Source: an uncultured Saprospiraceae bacterium (GTDB taxonomy: Bacteria; Bacteroidota; Bacteroidia; Chitinophagales; Saprospiraceae). Taken from it: a stretch of 64,000 bases of DNA. The notes under the pieces are model-generated. The model made no database searches. It was not told where the DNA came from and saw only the letters and a list, made by a program, of their open reading frames with translations. Both the position numbers and the translations under genes were made by a program. Within the stretch, counting starts at the first letter, position 1. Each line of letters opens with the position of its first letter. The stretch is taken from NCBI GenBank assembly GCA_937981555.1, contig CALJOK010000025.1, positions 62,001 to 126,000 of the forward strand. The letters run 5' to 3'. Positions 62,080 to 64,000 of this stretch are shown in pieces.

Positions 62080-62424
62080 ATGTCAGAAATTAAACCTACT
62101 CAACCTTATTTCCTACAACAAGATCAGGAATGGGAACAAGTCAATCCATTATTGAGACGACAAATTCATGGCTATGATTCTAAGATCATGCTAGTAGTTG
62201 CAGACTTTAAAGATGGTGGGATCGGAGACTTACACAATCATCATCATTCGCAAGTTACGTATGTGCAAAGCGGAGAATTCGAAATGACAATCGGCGATGA
62301 TATACGTATTATCAAAGGAGGAGATTCTTATTATATCCCTACGATGGTTATGCATGGATGTAAATGCATCAAAGCTGGAACATTGATCGATGTGTTTAGT
62401 CCTGCAAGAGAAGACTTTTTATAA
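62080..62424 (+). CDS. kdgF: KdgF-type cupin protein
   Basis: A 114-residue single-domain cupin. Metal-ligand candidates are His52 and His54 in LHNHHHSQVTYV with Gln58, and His92 in MVMHGCKC, the arrangement of KdgF. KdgF proteins speed conversion of the 4,5-unsaturated monouronate to linear ketouronate (DEH). Its position straight after PL17 and before the uptake transporter fits this step. No signal peptide is seen, so it should act in the cytoplasm, or the substrate arrives there through the next gene product. Confidence 0.88.
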   Translation: MSEIKPTQPYFLQQDQEWEQVNPLLRRQIHGYDSKIMLVVADFKDGGIGDLHNHHHSQVTYVQSGEFEMTIGDDIRIIKGGDSYYIPTMVMHGCKCIKAGTLIDVFSPAREDFL

Positions 62425-62431
62425 TAAGCAC

Positions 62432-62467
62432 TTGAACCAAAATATCTAAAAAGACTTTTTGGTTCAA
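62432..62467 (+). ncRNA. Hairpin between kdgF and the MFS gene
   Basis: TTGAACCAAAA (62432-62442) is perfectly complementary to TTTTGGTTCAA (62457-62467). There is no T-run after it; the MFS start is 33 bp downstream. Confidence 0.6.
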
Positions 62468-62499
62468 ATACTTAAGCATTTTTATAAAACAAAACGAAA

Positions 62500-63855
62500 A
62501 TGAAAATCAACGGATTACGATGGTGGGTTGTAGGACTAATTGCCTTAGCAGCAGTCATCAATTATATTGACCGTCAGGCAATGGGAGTGCTCTGGCCAGA
62601 AATAGCAAAAGATCTCTATCCTGATAAAACTGATCTTGAGCGAAAAGATATTTATGCGATAATCTCTGTCGTTTTTATGTTTTCGTATGCATTTGGTCAA
62701 GCTATTTTTGGGAAAATTTTTGACTGGATTGGTACCCGTCTTGGGTTTGCATTGTCCATTGGAGTTTGGTCGATAGCGACTGCACTACATGCTTTTGCAC
62801 AAGGGATTTTAAGCTTCAGTATTTTTCGTGGACTCTTAGGAGTTGCGGAAGCAGGGAATTGGCCTGGAGCAGCCAAAGGAAATGCAGAATGGTTTCCAAC
62901 AAAAGAACGTGCTTTTGCGCAAGGTATTTTTAACTCAGGTGCTGCGATTGGAGGAATTATTTCAATTCCACTTATTGCATTTTTGACAATATACTTTAGT
63001 TGGCAAATGATTTTTGTTTTAGTAGGTTTGATTGGTTTGTTATGGTTGATACCTTGGCTGTATTTGGTTAAAGGACCACCGAAAGATCACCCATGGCTAT
63101 CTGAAGAAGAAAGACAGTATATCTTAAGTGGGCAAAAAAATCAAGAAGTAGTTGAAAAAGATAATCTTGGATATTCAGATGAAGGAGTTTTGGATGAAGT
63201 AAATAAGAATGTAGAAGTAGTTGACGAAGGTTACAATCCAACAACTTCAGAACTTCTATCTCGCAAACAAAGTTGGGGAGTCATTATTGCATCCGCAGCG
63301 ATTGATCCTATTTGGTGGTTGTTTGTAGTTTGGATTCCGATTTATCTGAATGAAGTCTATGGAATGAATGTAAAAGAAATTGGCCTTTACGGTTGGGTTC
63401 CTTATGTGGGAGCAATGTTTGGAGCATGGTTCGGTGGACTGTTAGCACAAAATCGTATTCAAGTAGGATGGAGTGTAGATAGAACAAGAAAGTTTGTGAT
63501 CACACTTGGATGCTTGATTATGTTGCCAGCACTATTAGCGATGTCAAGTCCAGGAGGTCCTGTAACAGCAGTACTTTTAATGGCTGTTATTTTGTTTGGT
63601 TTCCAAACAGCAATTGGAAATGTTCAGACTTTGCCAAGTGATTTGTTTGGTGGAAAAACAGTTGGAACATTAGCAGGGATTGCAGGAATGGCAGCTAAAT
63701 TTAGTGCGGCAGGCTTAGTAAGATTCGTTCCTTGGTTGACTTCAGATGGAAATTATTCACTTGCATTTGCTATCGGAGCAGGCTTAGCTATACTTGCTAT
63801 GGCGAGTGTCTGGATATTATGTCCTAAAATTGAACCATTGAAACCAACTAGCTAA
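62500..63855 (+). CDS. MFS hexuronate-type transporter
   Basis: A 451-residue major facilitator of the anion:cation symporter type with 12 predicted helices. The N-terminal NYIDRQAMGVLWPEIAKDL and GLLGVAEAGNWPGAAKGNAEWFP match ExuT/hexuronate and glucarate transporters, and a hydrophilic loop (about 195-250) with acidic residues divides the two halves. In alginate loci this family is proposed to carry DEH or the unsaturated monouronate across the inner membrane. It follows kdgF and precedes an SDR gene. Confidence 0.9.
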   Translation: MKINGLRWWVVGLIALAAVINYIDRQAMGVLWPEIAKDLYPDKTDLERKDIYAIISVVFMFSYAFGQAIFGKIFDWIGTRLGFALSIGVWSIATALHAFAQGILSFSIFRGLLGVAEAGNWPGAAKGNAEWFPTKERAFAQGIFNSGAAIGGIISIPLIAFLTIYFSWQMIFVLVGLIGLLWLIPWLYLVKGPPKDHPWLSEEERQYILSGQKNQEVVEKDNLGYSDEGVLDEVNKNVEVVDEGYNPTTSELLSRKQSWGVIIASAAIDPIWWLFVVWIPIYLNEVYGMNVKEIGLYGWVPYVGAMFGAWFGGLLAQNRIQVGWSVDRTRKFVITLGCLIMLPALLAMSSPGGPVTAVLLMAVILFGFQTAIGNVQTLPSDLFGGKTVGTLAGIAGMAAKFSAAGLVRFVPWLTSDGNYSLAFAIGAGLAILAMASVWILCPKIEPLKPTS

Positions 63856-63866
63856 AATAGAGAAAG

Positions 63867-63889
63867 CAAAATCTTAAAAGTAGATTTTG
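63867..63889 (+). ncRNA. Short hairpin between the MFS and SDR genes
   Basis: CAAAATCT (63867-63874) pairs with AGATTTTG (63882-63889), another example of the intergenic hairpins in this locus. Confidence 0.35.
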
Positions 63890-63961
63890 TAATAAAAAAT
63901 AACAATATATTTACATTTTATAAAACGACTAAAAAATTCTTAAATTTTTAAAAAATAGATT

Positions 63962-64000
63962 ATGGAATCACAAGGAAAAGTAGCAATCGTAACTGGTGCC
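63962..64000 (+). CDS. Short-chain dehydrogenase, N-terminal fragment (3' end outside window)
   Basis: Only 13 codons are visible, MESQGKVAIVTGA, the first strand and the start of the glycine-rich NAD(P)-binding loop of the SDR family (VTGAxxGIG). In this setting, just after the alginate transporter gene, the likely product is a DEH reductase that forms 2-keto-3-deoxygluconate; the sequence visible supports only the SDR family. Confidence 0.75.
   Translation, partial: MESQGKVAIVTGA

Overview
The window comes from the chromosome of a low-GC Bacteroidota bacterium, most likely a marine member of the Saprospiria or a related class (lineage inferred). Seen directly: SusC/SusD genes, a type-B type IX secretion (T9SS) sorting domain on a giant exoprotein, Bacteroidota-type promoters (TTTG, about 18-20 nt, TAnnTTTG), A-rich rather than Shine-Dalgarno start contexts, many lipoproteins, and a mevalonate rather than MEP isoprenoid route. 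No tRNA, rRNA, CRISPR array, prophage or complete insertion sequence was seen.

Layout. 1-1266: 3' part of a TonB-dependent receptor. 1628-6672 (minus): isoprenoid block (type 2 IPP isomerase, class II HMG-CoA reductase, GYDIA-type GHMP kinase) followed by a ferredoxin/flavodoxin-NADP reductase and an Nfu Fe-S protein. 6833-8990: a lipoprotein and a Cys-cluster protein. 9317-12873: rplM-rpsI-rpsB-tsf-pyrH. 13067-16879: a membrane-anchored AraC regulator and three beta-barrel-like exported proteins, followed by a duplicated gene tail. 17060-19305 (minus): W-repeat exported protein, Crp/Fnr regulator, arsenite methyltransferase and a small MerT-like membrane protein. 19491-23366: cytochrome P450, then an outer-membrane protein/CotH-kinase gene pair. 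23603-28105 (minus): SSB-like DUF3127 protein, ArsC-fold protein, DUF1272 protein, PLP decarboxylase, proS. 28443-38736: Arg/Ser-rich exported protein, FadL-like porin, homogentisate dioxygenase, rhodanese lipoprotein, secreted MORN-caspase, purC and two uncharacterised genes. 39053-45391: a 2112-residue T9SS metalloprotease. 45589-48908: membrane protein, fasciclin lipoprotein, degenerate sigma-54-type activator.

49483-64000 is an alginate utilisation locus that runs off the right edge: GntR/FadR regulator, SusC, SusD, PKD surface glycan-binding lipoprotein, PL7 alginate lyase, divergent NRAMP-fold transporter, PL17 oligoalginate lyase, KdgF-type cupin, hexuronate MFS transporter, and the start of an SDR (probable DEH reductase). 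The inferred flow is: PL7 cuts polymer at the cell surface, SusC/D with the PKD protein capture and import oligomers, PL17 releases unsaturated monouronate in the periplasm, KdgF and the MFS transporter deliver DEH, and the SDR reduces it to KDG. The regulator has a consensus promoter overlapped by two identical 12-bp palindromes, a likely autoregulatory operator.

The most unusual signals are: the NRAMP-fold transporter lacking both metal-binding motifs, preceded by two nested RNA hairpins; the tandem operator; a TTGA-N6-TCAA box between the Crp/Fnr gene and arsM; an activator lacking GAFTGA; a 110-bp long inverted repeat at 38746-38855; and a 50-bp perfect duplication of a gene 3' end at 16829-16878.
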